Assembly (NCBI RefSeq): GCF_000612725.1
Contig: NZ_HG964455.1
Span: 208,950 to 272,949, forward strand
Length of the DNA stretch: 64,000 bases
Direction of reading: 5' to 3'
Origin: Mycolicibacterium austroafricanum
GTDB taxonomy: Bacteria > Actinomycetota > Actinomycetes > Mycobacteriales > Mycobacteriaceae
The translations under genes were made by a program, and so were the position numbers. Each line of letters starts with the position of its first letter. The stretch's first letter is position 1. This document shows, one piece after another, positions 23,906-31,888 of this stretch. The notes beneath the pieces are model-generated. The model made no database searches and was not told the DNA's origin. It was given only the letters and a program-made list of their open reading frames with translations.

Positions 23906-25360
23906 TTATCCGAAAGCGGTGCGTAGGTGTTGCCAGGCGGTCGCGATCGCTGATGCCCATCGCCAGGTGGCGTCGATACGGAGGCGAACCTGGCGGGCGC
24001 TGCGAGTGATACGGGCAGCGACGTGCAGGATCCGGTAGCGGAAGGTGGCGATCTCGGCGCGGGCCAGTGCGGGGTGGTCACCGAAGCCGATCAGCCGGGC
24101 CCAGGTGACCAGATCGGCGGCGGCCAGCACGATTTCCAGCCAGGCGGCGTTGGCCCAAAACGACTGGCAGGGCAGGTTGCGTAGCCCGGTGGCTTTCAGT
24201 TCGCGGATGCGGTCTTCGACGCGGGCGTGCTGGCGGTGCCGCAGCTCCAATCCGGCGACCTGACCGGCAATGACGCCGGGTTCGGTGTCGGTGATGAATG
24301 CGGTGACCCGCATCCCGTCGGCATCGGTGAACCGCAGCTGCGCACCCGGGTGGGGCCTCTCTTTGCGCAGGATCAGCCGGGTGCCAGCGGGCCAGTTGCT
24401 CAGGTTGACCAGGCCGGTGGCTTCGGCGACCCAGGCGCCGTCACGGATGCCGCCGTCGGTGTCGATCGCCGGATACCAGGCTTGGCCGAGGTTGAGGGTG
24501 TCGACCGCGTCCTGGACCCGCGCATCGACGGGGTATCCGAAGGAAAATCCCACCCCGGCGGTGCGGCAGGCGTCGGCGAACTTGTGGGTGGCTCCAGCGG
24601 TATCGCAGCGCACCAGCACCCGGCAGGCATCCGAATCTGGTGGACTACCTGGGCGGGGCCGCCATCGCGGCGGCAGCGAGGCCAGCGCGTGGTGCAAGAC
24701 GATGATGTGGTCGCTGGCGGTGTTGGAGCCGGCGTTACCGGTGCGCAGCAGCCCGGCCAGCGCTTCCCCACCGGCGATCTCGGGACGATCCAGAAACGCC
24801 AGCAACGGATGGTGACCATAGGTTTTCTTCCAGGTCGGGGTGGCGCCGGTCTTGTTGTCGGAGTGATCGATGACCAGGGTGGCATCGAGGTCGATGTGCA
24901 GCCAGCCCTCACCAGTGGGGGCGGCTCCAGCCGCCCATGCTGCGGCCCGTGCGCCGGCTCGTGCAGCCCGCACCCCGGGCAGGTGGGCGGCGTCGATGCG
25001 CTCATCGATCAACCGCCACATCGTGGTTGTCGAGGCCTTCGCGCCGAACACATGTTCACGGTCCCCACACAACTGGCCGACCGCATCGATGCAATCGGCC
25101 CCGTCGGCGACCGCTGCGGCCAGATCGGCGAACACCTCACCGGGTGCGTACACCCACGGGCCCCGGTAGGTGTCAGCCAGCACGGCGGTGACCTGCGACG
25201 ATAACCCCGTCAGATCGGCAAGCTCACGAAGCAAGCCCATCCCGGCATGCGACACCACGCCCTGCCCATCGGCGGACACTTTCACCCGCGCTGCGGCCAC
25301 GATATTCTTCACCTGCGAGGTGCCTTCCCGTAGGAACGATTGAACCGTAGAGAAGTCCAA
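23906..25360 (-). CDS. IS1380-family transposase
   Basis: 484-aa DDE transposase. First catalytic aspartate region LHIDLDATLVIDHSDNKTG, second in VLVRCDTAGATHKF, then a long insertion domain with WPAGTRLILRKER and the conserved ARVEDRIRELKATGLRNLPC segment carrying the glutamate. The reading frame is intact from MDFSTVQ to the stop, so the element may be active. Confidence 0.92.
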   Translation of the reverse strand: MDFSTVQSFLREGTSQVKNIVAAARVKVSADGQGVVSHAGMGLLRELADLTGLSSQVTAVLADTYRGPWVYAPGEVFADLAAAVADGADCIDAVGQLCGDREHVFGAKASTTTMWRLIDERIDAAHLPGVRAARAGARAAAWAAGAAPTGEGWLHIDLDATLVIDHSDNKTGATPTWKKTYGHHPLLAFLDRPEIAGGEALAGLLRTGNAGSNTASDHIIVLHHALASLPPRWRPRPGSPPDSDACRVLVRCDTAGATHKFADACRTAGVGFSFGYPVDARVQDAVDTLNLGQAWYPAIDTDGGIRDGAWVAEATGLVNLSNWPAGTRLILRKERPHPGAQLRFTDADGMRVTAFITDTEPGVIAGQVAGLELRHRQHARVEDRIRELKATGLRNLPCQSFWANAAWLEIVLAAADLVTWARLIGFGDHPALARAEIATFRYRILHVAARITRSARQVRLRIDATWRWASAIATAWQHLRTAFG

Positions 25361-25414
25361 TTATTCCTTGCAGGACAGGCACTTTCGCGTATCTACACCC
25401 CGAAAATCACAACA

Positions 25415-25432
25415 CTTCACGAAAAATCCGGG
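25415..25432. repeat. right terminal inverted repeat of IS1380-like element
   Basis: Reads CCCGGATTTTTCGTGAAG on the minus strand and lies directly inside the second TTAG. Confidence 0.65.
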
Positions 25433-25436
25433 TTAG
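25433..25436. repeat. target-site duplication TTAG, right of IS1380-like element
   Basis: Second copy of the TTAG duplication. In this orientation its complement supplies the TAA of the small minus-strand reading at 25433-25591, but that stop would exist before insertion too. Confidence 0.75.
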
Positions 25437-25591
25437 GCCGAGATCGGCCGCACGGTGATGGAAGACAGCCACGAGGCGCAGCGCAGCTGACGCCGGTCTG
25501 CCCCGGCCTTCACCCGACGGGCGACGGCTGGGGCAGCCGCTCCGACGGCGATCATGACGATGGCAGCCGCGACCCCGGGGCCGCGGCGCAC
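25433..25591 (-). CDS. possible 52-aa secreted peptide (weak)
   Basis: GTG-started reading VRRGPGVAAAIVMIAVGAAAPAVA followed by RRVKAGADRRQLRC; the first part looks like a signal peptide. No ribosome site of note and no family. It is the only gene-like content of the roughly 300 bases between the insertion sequence and the next gene. Confidence 0.2.
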   Translation of the reverse strand: MRRGPGVAAAIVMIAVGAAAPAVARRVKAGADRRQLRCASWLSSITVRPISA

Positions 25592-25733
25592 GGTAGACAG
25601 CTTCCGACCGTCACGCCTGGTCGTTTAAGGACTTTGGACCTTAAAGAGTGGATCAGTTGTGCTCTACGCGATATGGGGTGGCAGGGGTTAACTGCAAGTG
25701 CCCCAAATAGCCTCGTGAAACTAGGTTCATGCG

Positions 25734-26594
25734 ATGCCGAGATCGTCTCGAGTCAGCTCCTGCGCCGTTGTGTCCTCCAAGCGGGCCGCCATCGGCATTG
25801 TGACCGTCGGCGTTGCCGCTGTCGCGTTTGCGGTCCCGGCGTCGGCCGTCGACGTCACGCAGTACATTGAGGTGTCGGACTGCGACCAGCCCCAGACACA
25901 ATGGTGCACACCGATTCCCAGCGTCGATATTTTCACGGTGGACGAAGAACGCTCGATCCTGGTCGAATTCACCGCCAGCCAAAATCACTGCTCCGACATG
26001 ATTGCTCACATCATCGTCGACGGTGACGAGTGGGGGTCCAACCGCGTCGGGCCCGGAGAGAGCGACGGCGGATACGAGATCCCGGTCACGCCGGGGGTTC
26101 ACACGATCGCTGTGCAGGCCGAAGGGATAGAGGGTGGCTGCAACACGGGCTATGTCGCTTCCTGGGGCGGAACGCTTCACATTGCAGGGAACACGACTGC
26201 CGACGGAAACACCACCACCGACGGGACCACCACCACCGACGGAAATACGACACCGCCTGCCACGACCAACGCACCCACCGCCACAGACGAGACCGACGAA
26301 AACTACGACTATGCCGCCGCTCTCGCGCAATGGATGGAAGACGAGGCCGCCAAGATCGCGGCTCAGTCGCAACAGACAGCGACCTACACCTACACCACCA
26401 CGCTGGAGTGGGTGCTCGGGCCCTACTTCGAGGGCGAATTCGTTAAGGGTGCCAACAGGGTGATCGCAACCCAGAGCGACACGGCGGGCGGCAGCACCAC
26501 CTGGATATCGAACGAGCAAGGCGACGCACAGAATCCCCAAACGTTCGTTACGAAGACCTGGTTGCGCGACAATTATCCCCAGTTCGCAAGATAG
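25734..26594 (+). CDS. secreted Thr-rich-linker protein of unknown function
   Basis: 286 aa. Signal peptide about 1-38 (RAAIGIVTVGVAAVAFAVPASA). The N-terminal mature domain (about 39-150) has three or four cysteines and reads like a beta-sandwich (TQYIEVSDCDQPQTQWC, VPVTPGVHTIAVQAEG-like strands, GGCNTGYVASWGGTLHIAG). A linker of repeated TTTDG/GNTT units (about 158-182) follows, then a C-terminal domain with YTYTTTLEWVLGPYFEGEFVKG. Domain pattern suggests an extracellular binding protein; no family recognised. ATG 25734 taken; later starts are possible. Confidence 0.6.
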   Translation: MPRSSRVSSCAVVSSKRAAIGIVTVGVAAVAFAVPASAVDVTQYIEVSDCDQPQTQWCTPIPSVDIFTVDEERSILVEFTASQNHCSDMIAHIIVDGDEWGSNRVGPGESDGGYEIPVTPGVHTIAVQAEGIEGGCNTGYVASWGGTLHIAGNTTADGNTTTDGTTTTDGNTTPPATTNAPTATDETDENYDYAAALAQWMEDEAAKIAAQSQQTATYTYTTTLEWVLGPYFEGEFVKGANRVIATQSDTAGGSTTWISNEQGDAQNPQTFVTKTWLRDNYPQFAR

Positions 26595-26648
26595 AAAGAC
26601 CCAGGCAATCGCCCACTATGCGGCCACTGGAGAGGCTAGCCACGTATA

Positions 26649-27623
26649 TCAGAAGTCCCAGTCCTCGTCTTCGGTGTTGACGGCCTTGCCGATCACGTAG
26701 CTCGAACCCGAACCGGAGAAGAAGTCGTGGTTCTCGTCGGCGTTGGGGCTCAGCGCGGACAGGATCGCCGGGTTGACGTCGGTCTCGTCACGCGGGAACA
26801 GCGCCTCGTAGCCGAGGTTCATCAGCGCCTTGTTGGCGTTGTAGCGCAGGAACTTCTTGACGTCCTCGGTGAGCCCGACCTCGTCGTAGAGGTCCTGGGT
26901 GTACTCGACCTCGTTGTCGTAGAGCTCGAACAGCAGCTCGTAGGTGTAGTCCTTGAGCTCCTGGCGGGTCGCCTCACTCTCGAGTGCCAAGCCCTTCTGG
27001 AATTTGTAGCCGATGTAGTAGCCGTGCACGGCCTCGTCGCGGATGATCAGCCGGATCATGTCGGCGGTGTTGGTCAGCTTGGCGCGGCTGCTCCAGTACA
27101 TCGGCAGGTAGAAGCCGGAGTAGAACAGGAAGCTCTCCAGCAGGGTCGAGGCCACCTTGCGCTTCAGCGGCTCGTCGCCCTTGTAGTACTGCATCACGAT
27201 CTCGGCCTTGCGCTGCAGGTTCGGGTTCTCCTCCGACCAGCGGAACGCGTCGTCGATCTCGGCGGTCGAGCACAGCGTCGAGAAGATGTTGGAGTAGCTG
27301 CGGGCGTGCACAGACTCCATGAAGGCGATGTTGGTGTACACCGCTTCCTCGTGCGGGGTGAGCGCGTCCGGGATGAGGCTGACGGCGCCGACCGTGCCCT
27401 GGATGGTGTCCAACAGCGTCAGGCCGGTGAACACCCGCATCGTCAGCTGCTTCTCATGGGCGGTCAGCGTGTTCCAGGACGGGATGTCGTTGGACACCGG
27501 AACCTTCTCCGGCAGCCAGAAGTTGCCGGTGAGGCGCTCCCACACCTCGGCGTCCTTGTCGTCCTGCAGGCGGTTCCAGTTGATGGCCGAGACACGGTCG
27601 ATCAGTTTCATGCCATCGCTCAC
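26649..27623 (-). CDS. nrdF2: ribonucleotide reductase class Ib small subunit
   Basis: 324 aa, nearly the same as M. tuberculosis NrdF2 (Rv3048c). It carries the di-metal/tyrosyl-radical cofactor that generates the radical used by NrdE to make deoxynucleotides. Metal-ligand helices are visible in TPHEEAVYTNIAFMESVHARSY and LIIRDEAVHGYYIGYKF. The C-terminus NTEDEDWDF is the peptide that docks on NrdE. Paired NrdR-like boxes lie upstream at 27685-27732. Confidence 0.97.
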   Translation of the reverse strand: MSDGMKLIDRVSAINWNRLQDDKDAEVWERLTGNFWLPEKVPVSNDIPSWNTLTAHEKQLTMRVFTGLTLLDTIQGTVGAVSLIPDALTPHEEAVYTNIAFMESVHARSYSNIFSTLCSTAEIDDAFRWSEENPNLQRKAEIVMQYYKGDEPLKRKVASTLLESFLFYSGFYLPMYWSSRAKLTNTADMIRLIIRDEAVHGYYIGYKFQKGLALESEATRQELKDYTYELLFELYDNEVEYTQDLYDEVGLTEDVKKFLRYNANKALMNLGYEALFPRDETDVNPAILSALSPNADENHDFFSGSGSSYVIGKAVNTEDEDWDF

Positions 27624-27684
27624 GACAACCCCATTTCACCTGGCTATTTGTAAAGTCGCCGCAGGATCTCCCGCCGCGCCACCA

Positions 27685-27700
27685 ACACTACAACTGGTGT
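27685..27700. promoter_or_regulatory. NrdR box 1 upstream of nrdF2
   Basis: ACACTACAACTGGTGT keeps the ACAC...GTGT ends of the NrdR consensus. It is 62 bp before the nrdF2 start. NrdR represses ribonucleotide reductase genes when dATP/ATP is high. Confidence 0.7.
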
Positions 27701-27716
27701 ACGACATCGCCGCGCA

Positions 27717-27732
27717 ATACGAGATGTAGTGG
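27717..27732. promoter_or_regulatory. NrdR box 2 upstream of nrdF2
   Basis: Reads CCACTACATCTCGTAT on the minus strand, sharing CACTACA.CT.GT with box 1. Its start is 32 bp from that of box 1, about three helical turns, the spacing usual for NrdR pairs. Confidence 0.6.
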
Positions 27733-27752
27733 TTCGGTGTGTCGCGCCGAAG

Positions 27753-29273
27753 TCAGCGGAACGTGTATTCGGACTTGTTGAACCGCCGGGTCGCCAGCCA
27801 GTACTGCCAGGTCATCCCGCTCCACAACGTGCGGTTGACGCCGTGCTCGTCGAGGTACCAGCTGCGGCAACCACCGGTGCTCCACACCGTGCCGCCGAGG
27901 TCGTGCTGGAGTTCGTCGTTGTAGTCGTCCTGCGCCGCGCGGGTCGGCGCCAGCGCCTGCGCGCCGGCCTTGTCCACCGCGGCGATGGCCTTGGCGGCAT
28001 AGCGGATCTGCGACTCGATCATGAACACCACCGAGTTGTGGCCCAGCGCGGTGTTCGGGCCGAGCAGGAAGAACAGGTTCGGCATGTCGGCGACGGTGAT
28101 GCCGCGCAGCGCGGCGATCCCTTCCCGGTTCCACCGGTCGACGAGGTCCACCCCGCCGGGGCCCTTGATGTCGACATAGGTGTAGGAGTCGGTGACGTGG
28201 AAGCCGGTGGCGAAAACCACCACGTCGGCTTCTCTTTCGGTCTCCCGACCGTGCTCGTCTGTGGTGACGATGCCGCGCGGACTGAACCGGGCGATGCGGT
28301 CGGTGATCACCTCGGTGCGGGGGTCGGCGATGCCGCGATAGTAGGTGTCCGAGTTGAGGATTCGCTTGCAGCCCGCCCGGTAATCGGGGGTGAGTTTGCG
28401 CCGCAGTTCACGGTCTTTGATCGAGCGGCGGATGTTCCACTTGCCGGCCAGCTCGCCGAGTTTGAGCAGCCGGGGCTGTTTGGTCATCGCGAACCCGACG
28501 GCCTCGTGCAGCCAGTAGATGCCGGCGCGCATCGCGGCCCTGGTGCCGGGCACGTTGGTGAACACACGCTGCAGACCCTCGGGGATCGGGTTGTTCGGGC
28601 GCGGCATCACCCAGGCCGGGGTGCGCTGATAGAGCTGCAGTTCGTCGACGTCCTTGACGATCTCGGGCACGATCTGGATCGCGCTGGCACCCGTGCCGAT
28701 CACCGCCACCTTCTTGCCGGTGATGTCGACGTCGTGGTCCCACTGCGCGGAGTGGAACGCGACCCGGCCCGCGGCCAGGTATTCGTCGTACCCGTCGAAT
28801 TCCGGGATCAGCGGGATGTGCAGCCCGCCGGCGCCGGAGATCAGGAACTGAGCGATGAACTCGCGGCCGTCCTTGGTGTGGACGTGCCAACGCATTTCGT
28901 CGTCGTCCCACAGCGCCCGGTCGACGTGCGCGCCGAACTCGACGTAGCGGCGCAGCCCGTACTTGGCCGTGACCCCGAGCAGGTAGTCCTGGATCTCGGG
29001 CTGGAACGACCACATGTGGGTCCAGTCCGGCTTGGGTTCGAACGAGAACGAGTACATGTGCGACGGGATGTCGCAGGCGCAGCCGGGATAGGTGTTGTCC
29101 CGCCAGGTGCCGCCGATCTCGTCGGCCTTCTCCAGGATCAGGAAGTCGACGCCGCGTCGCTGCAGCTCGATGCCCATCCCGAGCCCGGAGAAGCCGGAGC
29201 CGATAATCAGCGCGCGGGTCCGCACCGGTGTCTGGCCGGCGGAGGTGAGGTCAGCCTGTTCAGCGACGGTCAT
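27753..29273 (-). CDS. FAD-dependent monooxygenase, Baeyer-Villiger type
   Basis: 506 aa. FAD site IIGSGFSGLGMGIELQRRG (about 23-41) and NADPH site VAVIGTGASAIQI, with the segment VAFHSAQWDHDVDITGKK corresponding to the fingerprint FxGxxxHxxxW of Baeyer-Villiger and related class B flavin monooxygenases. It inserts oxygen into ketones or oxidises sulfur/nitrogen; substrate unknown. Position matches Rv3049c. ATG 29273 (MTVAEQADL) chosen over an upstream in-frame ATG because it starts close to the FAD motif. Confidence 0.9.
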   Translation of the reverse strand: MTVAEQADLTSAGQTPVRTRALIIGSGFSGLGMGIELQRRGVDFLILEKADEIGGTWRDNTYPGCACDIPSHMYSFSFEPKPDWTHMWSFQPEIQDYLLGVTAKYGLRRYVEFGAHVDRALWDDDEMRWHVHTKDGREFIAQFLISGAGGLHIPLIPEFDGYDEYLAAGRVAFHSAQWDHDVDITGKKVAVIGTGASAIQIVPEIVKDVDELQLYQRTPAWVMPRPNNPIPEGLQRVFTNVPGTRAAMRAGIYWLHEAVGFAMTKQPRLLKLGELAGKWNIRRSIKDRELRRKLTPDYRAGCKRILNSDTYYRGIADPRTEVITDRIARFSPRGIVTTDEHGRETEREADVVVFATGFHVTDSYTYVDIKGPGGVDLVDRWNREGIAALRGITVADMPNLFFLLGPNTALGHNSVVFMIESQIRYAAKAIAAVDKAGAQALAPTRAAQDDYNDELQHDLGGTVWSTGGCRSWYLDEHGVNRTLWSGMTWQYWLATRRFNKSEYTFR

Positions 29274-29319
29274 GGCTCCGACTGTACCTGGGAACGCCGG
29301 TACCACTTAAATCCCCTTC

Positions 29320-29382
29320 CGCCGAAATTGCATTCCAGCAGGCCGGCACTCGCGGTTTCGCTGCTGGAATGCAATTTCGGCG
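29320..29382. repeat. 63-bp palindromic repeat, copy A
   Basis: Two exactly complementary 22-bp arms (29320-29341 and 29361-29382; core GAAATTGCATTCCAGCA) flank a 19-nt loop containing CACTCG. It lies 3 bp after the stop of the HD-GYP gene, so it may also act as a transcript-end hairpin. Confidence 0.9.
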
Positions 29383-29385
29383 AGC

Positions 29386-30972
29386 TCAGGCCGGGGTGAC
29401 CAAGCCGTGGTTGAGCGCGAACATGCTGGCGCCGATGCGGTTGGTGGCGCCGATCTTGGCGTAGGTCCGTTCGACGTGGTTGCGCGCGGTTTTCCCGGAG
29501 ATCCCCAGCGTCGCGGCGATCTCCTTGTTCGAGGCACCACGCGCGACCAGGCACAGCACCTCGATCTCACGCGGGGTCAGGCCGCCGGGCCGGGGGCTGT
29601 ATCCCCGGGCCCGGTGGCCTGCGGCCTGCAGCACCGCCTCGACGGCCACCTCGTCGAGCCGGCCCTCGCGCACCCGTTCCCGCAGGCGGGCCGCCGCCGA
29701 CGTCGCAGGCAGCGCATCACGGTACGGACGTGGCTCGAGGGCGGATTGGTAGGCCACGGCCGCCGCGAGAAGCCGGTCGGGAAGGCTCAACGCCGCGGCA
29801 GGCAGGCCCCGCGGGTACCCGGAGCCGTCGAGATACTCGTGGTGGTTGCCCGCCACCTGGGCGACCGTGTCGAGGCCGCCGACCTGGCTGAGGATGCGCA
29901 CCGTCAGATACGGGTGCAGGCGCACCCGCTCCAGCTCCCCCGCAGTCAGCGACGACGGCTTCGACCAGATCTGATTGGACACGCCGATGCGGCCCAGGTC
30001 GTGCAGGTGCCCAGCGCGGCGCACCACGGTGACAGTGTCGGCGTCCAAGCCCACCACCGTTGCCGCGCCCGCGGCCAGTTCGGCGACCGCGCGCGAATGC
30101 CCAAGTGTGAAAGGGCATTTCAGGTCGACGAAATCACCGAGGGCCACCAGCAGTGCATCCAGTTCCGCGCCGCGCAGCCGCTCCCAGTAGTCCGGGGCCT
30201 CGCGCAACGCGACCGTCCAGGCGTCTCCCGGCGCCGGGACCGACAGCACCGCCACCGCGTCGGCGGTGAACGCGTCGACGACCCGCGGATCGAACTGCCC
30301 GCCGCGGCGGCTGCGGGCCATCGCGACCGCACCGTCGACGCCGTAGGCGCGGTGGTGCACCTCCACCATGTCGGCGAGTTGGGCCACCCGCATCGGCAAC
30401 GGGATGTCGTCGCCGCCGACACCGCCGGGCAGTCCGCCGCCGTCGTAGCGTTCGAACGTGTACCCGAGCGCCGACTGCACCTCCGCGCTCACCCCCAGCC
30501 GGTCGGCCAACATTCCCGCCGAGGCGCAGTGCGAGTGGATCAGTTGTGAGATCTGACCGCGCGCATCGGCGAGAAGTGTTGCCATCAGGCTCAATCGGTG
30601 CAGCAGCGGTTGCCCGCGGCCGGTGTTGGCCATCAGGAACCGCAGATACGGCAGGCCGGTCCAGTCGACCAGGTAGGAGTCGTGCCGGACGGCGATGTCG
30701 TCGCCGAACCAGTGCGCGTACTCGTGGGAGTCGGCATGGCAGCCGATCCACATGATCAGCGCGGTGTAGTAGCAGCAGTCACGCTCTGGGCGGTCGAGGC
30801 CGAGTCGCTCGGCGATCCTCGTGGCGATGACCGCCGACCGCAACATGTGTTCGGCCGGCTGCCCCAGCCCGAGGTCGATGGCGATGGACAGCGCCGCCAG
30901 CAGTTCGGCCCTGCTGGGCGATCGGGCCGGGTGTTCGGCCGGCGGTGCCATCCGCTGATTCTGCCTGTTCAC
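29386..30972 (-). CDS. HD-GYP-type protein with C-terminal LuxR helix-turn-helix
   Basis: 528 aa. An N-terminal all-helical half is followed by an HD domain with HLHDLGRIGV (about 335-345) and GNHHEYLDGSGYPRGL (about 385-400), which carries the HHExxDGxGYP motif of HD-GYP phosphodiesterases. The last 65 residues are a LuxR-type DNA-binding domain (LTPREIEVLCLVARGASNKEIAATLGISGKTARNHVERTYAKIGA). Fusion of these two predicts a regulator whose binding is tied to a cyclic-nucleotide or other phosphoester ligand; this is inference. No receiver domain. Confidence 0.85.
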   Translation of the reverse strand: MNRQNQRMAPPAEHPARSPSRAELLAALSIAIDLGLGQPAEHMLRSAVIATRIAERLGLDRPERDCCYYTALIMWIGCHADSHEYAHWFGDDIAVRHDSYLVDWTGLPYLRFLMANTGRGQPLLHRLSLMATLLADARGQISQLIHSHCASAGMLADRLGVSAEVQSALGYTFERYDGGGLPGGVGGDDIPLPMRVAQLADMVEVHHRAYGVDGAVAMARSRRGGQFDPRVVDAFTADAVAVLSVPAPGDAWTVALREAPDYWERLRGAELDALLVALGDFVDLKCPFTLGHSRAVAELAAGAATVVGLDADTVTVVRRAGHLHDLGRIGVSNQIWSKPSSLTAGELERVRLHPYLTVRILSQVGGLDTVAQVAGNHHEYLDGSGYPRGLPAAALSLPDRLLAAAVAYQSALEPRPYRDALPATSAAARLRERVREGRLDEVAVEAVLQAAGHRARGYSPRPGGLTPREIEVLCLVARGASNKEIAATLGISGKTARNHVERTYAKIGATNRIGASMFALNHGLVTPA

Positions 30973-30982
30973 GGCGGACTTC

Positions 30983-31729
30983 TCAGCCGAACGCCACGGT
31001 GCGCTCGGCGGCCCGGTGCCGGTCGGCGTCGTAGTTCTCGAAGTGGCCCGACCCGATGACGCCGATACCGCGCTGCGGCAGCCGGAAGTCGCCGAGACGC
31101 GCCTGCCGCATCAGCGGACCGATGGGGCCGAGGTCCTCGCCGCGCAGCATGGCGCGGGAGGCGGCGACGGCCCACACCGTCTTGGGCGCGACCATGTAGC
31201 GCTGACCGTTGGCCGCCGTCCCTGTAAGCCGGATGTCACCCGCACCGAGGGTGGGACCGGCGACCCGGCTGATCATCGACAGCGTCGCGGGGTTGGTCCA
31301 CGCCGCTTCCGGCAGTCGCGTGCCGATCGACGTCATAAGCCTTGTCGCCCAGGTGTTCTGCAACTGCACGGTCCACTGCAGCAGTTTGGGGATCTCGATG
31401 TGCACCGACCACGACGACTGCCAGGTGACGTCGATGTCGCACTGGACCGCGTCGTTCGGGGTCGCCGAACTGAAGTACCGCGCGCAGCTCTGCTGGCCGG
31501 GCGTGGTGGCGTAGAACGTCCACGTGCAGGCCGGGTCCCGGTGCCAGACGGAGACGTAGGCGGGTGCGAACGTGGTGGCGGGGAACTGGCGCAGCGCCAG
31601 GTAGTGGCCACCTGCGAACGGCAGGCCCATGATGCCGAAACCGACGAAGCGTTCGTCGTCTCCGGCGGGCAGGACGGGATGTGCGGTGACGGCCTCGGCG
31701 GCGTCACGGGGGGCGAGGTGTGTGTTCAT
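30983..31729 (-). CDS. conserved hypothetical protein
   Basis: 248 aa; no family recognised. Soluble, rich in aromatic residues, with segments such as GGHYLALRQFPATTFAPAYVSVWHRDP and AVQCDIDVTWQSSWSVHIEIPKLLQW that look like a beta-barrel or lipocalin-like fold. No signal peptide. It ends 10 bp before the HD-GYP gene on the same strand, so the two are probably co-transcribed. Confidence 0.75.
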   Translation of the reverse strand: MNTHLAPRDAAEAVTAHPVLPAGDDERFVGFGIMGLPFAGGHYLALRQFPATTFAPAYVSVWHRDPACTWTFYATTPGQQSCARYFSSATPNDAVQCDIDVTWQSSWSVHIEIPKLLQWTVQLQNTWATRLMTSIGTRLPEAAWTNPATLSMISRVAGPTLGAGDIRLTGTAANGQRYMVAPKTVWAVAASRAMLRGEDLGPIGPLMRQARLGDFRLPQRGIGVIGSGHFENYDADRHRAAERTVAFG

Positions 31730-31793
31730 GCCATTGATCGTCGGTGTGCGCCGTGATCACGGCATGAGGCATCCGCCTCAAACTTTTCACGGC

Positions 31794-31881
31794 CCGCCGA
31801 AACTGCGTTGTCACGGCCCGCCGAAATTGCGTTCCAGCAGGTCCGCTCTCGCACTTCCCCTGCTTAGATGCAATTTCGGCG
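31794..31881. repeat. 63-bp palindromic repeat, copy B (31819-31881) plus partial left arm (31794-31810)
   Basis: Arms 31819-31840 and 31860-31881 flank a 19-nt loop, the same overall 63-bp length as copy A. The right arm has diverged (CTGCTTAGATGC in place of CTGCTGGAATGC). A partial extra left arm (CCGCCGAAACTGCGTTG) precedes it. It begins 7 bp after the TetR stop. Confidence 0.8.
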
Positions 31882-31888
31882 AAGCGGG

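Larger units (their letters stand above)
23740..25432 (-). mobile_element. IS1380-family insertion sequence, complete
   Basis: 1693-bp element bounded by imperfect terminal inverted repeats (left CCTCGATTTTGCATCGAG, right on the other strand CCCGGATTTTTCGTGAAG, 12 of 18 matching) and by a TTAG duplication. It contains one full-length transposase gene on the minus strand. Length and layout fit the family (about 1.65 kb). It sits between the small secreted-protein genes and a Thr-rich secreted protein gene and does not obviously break a gene. Confidence 0.85.
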
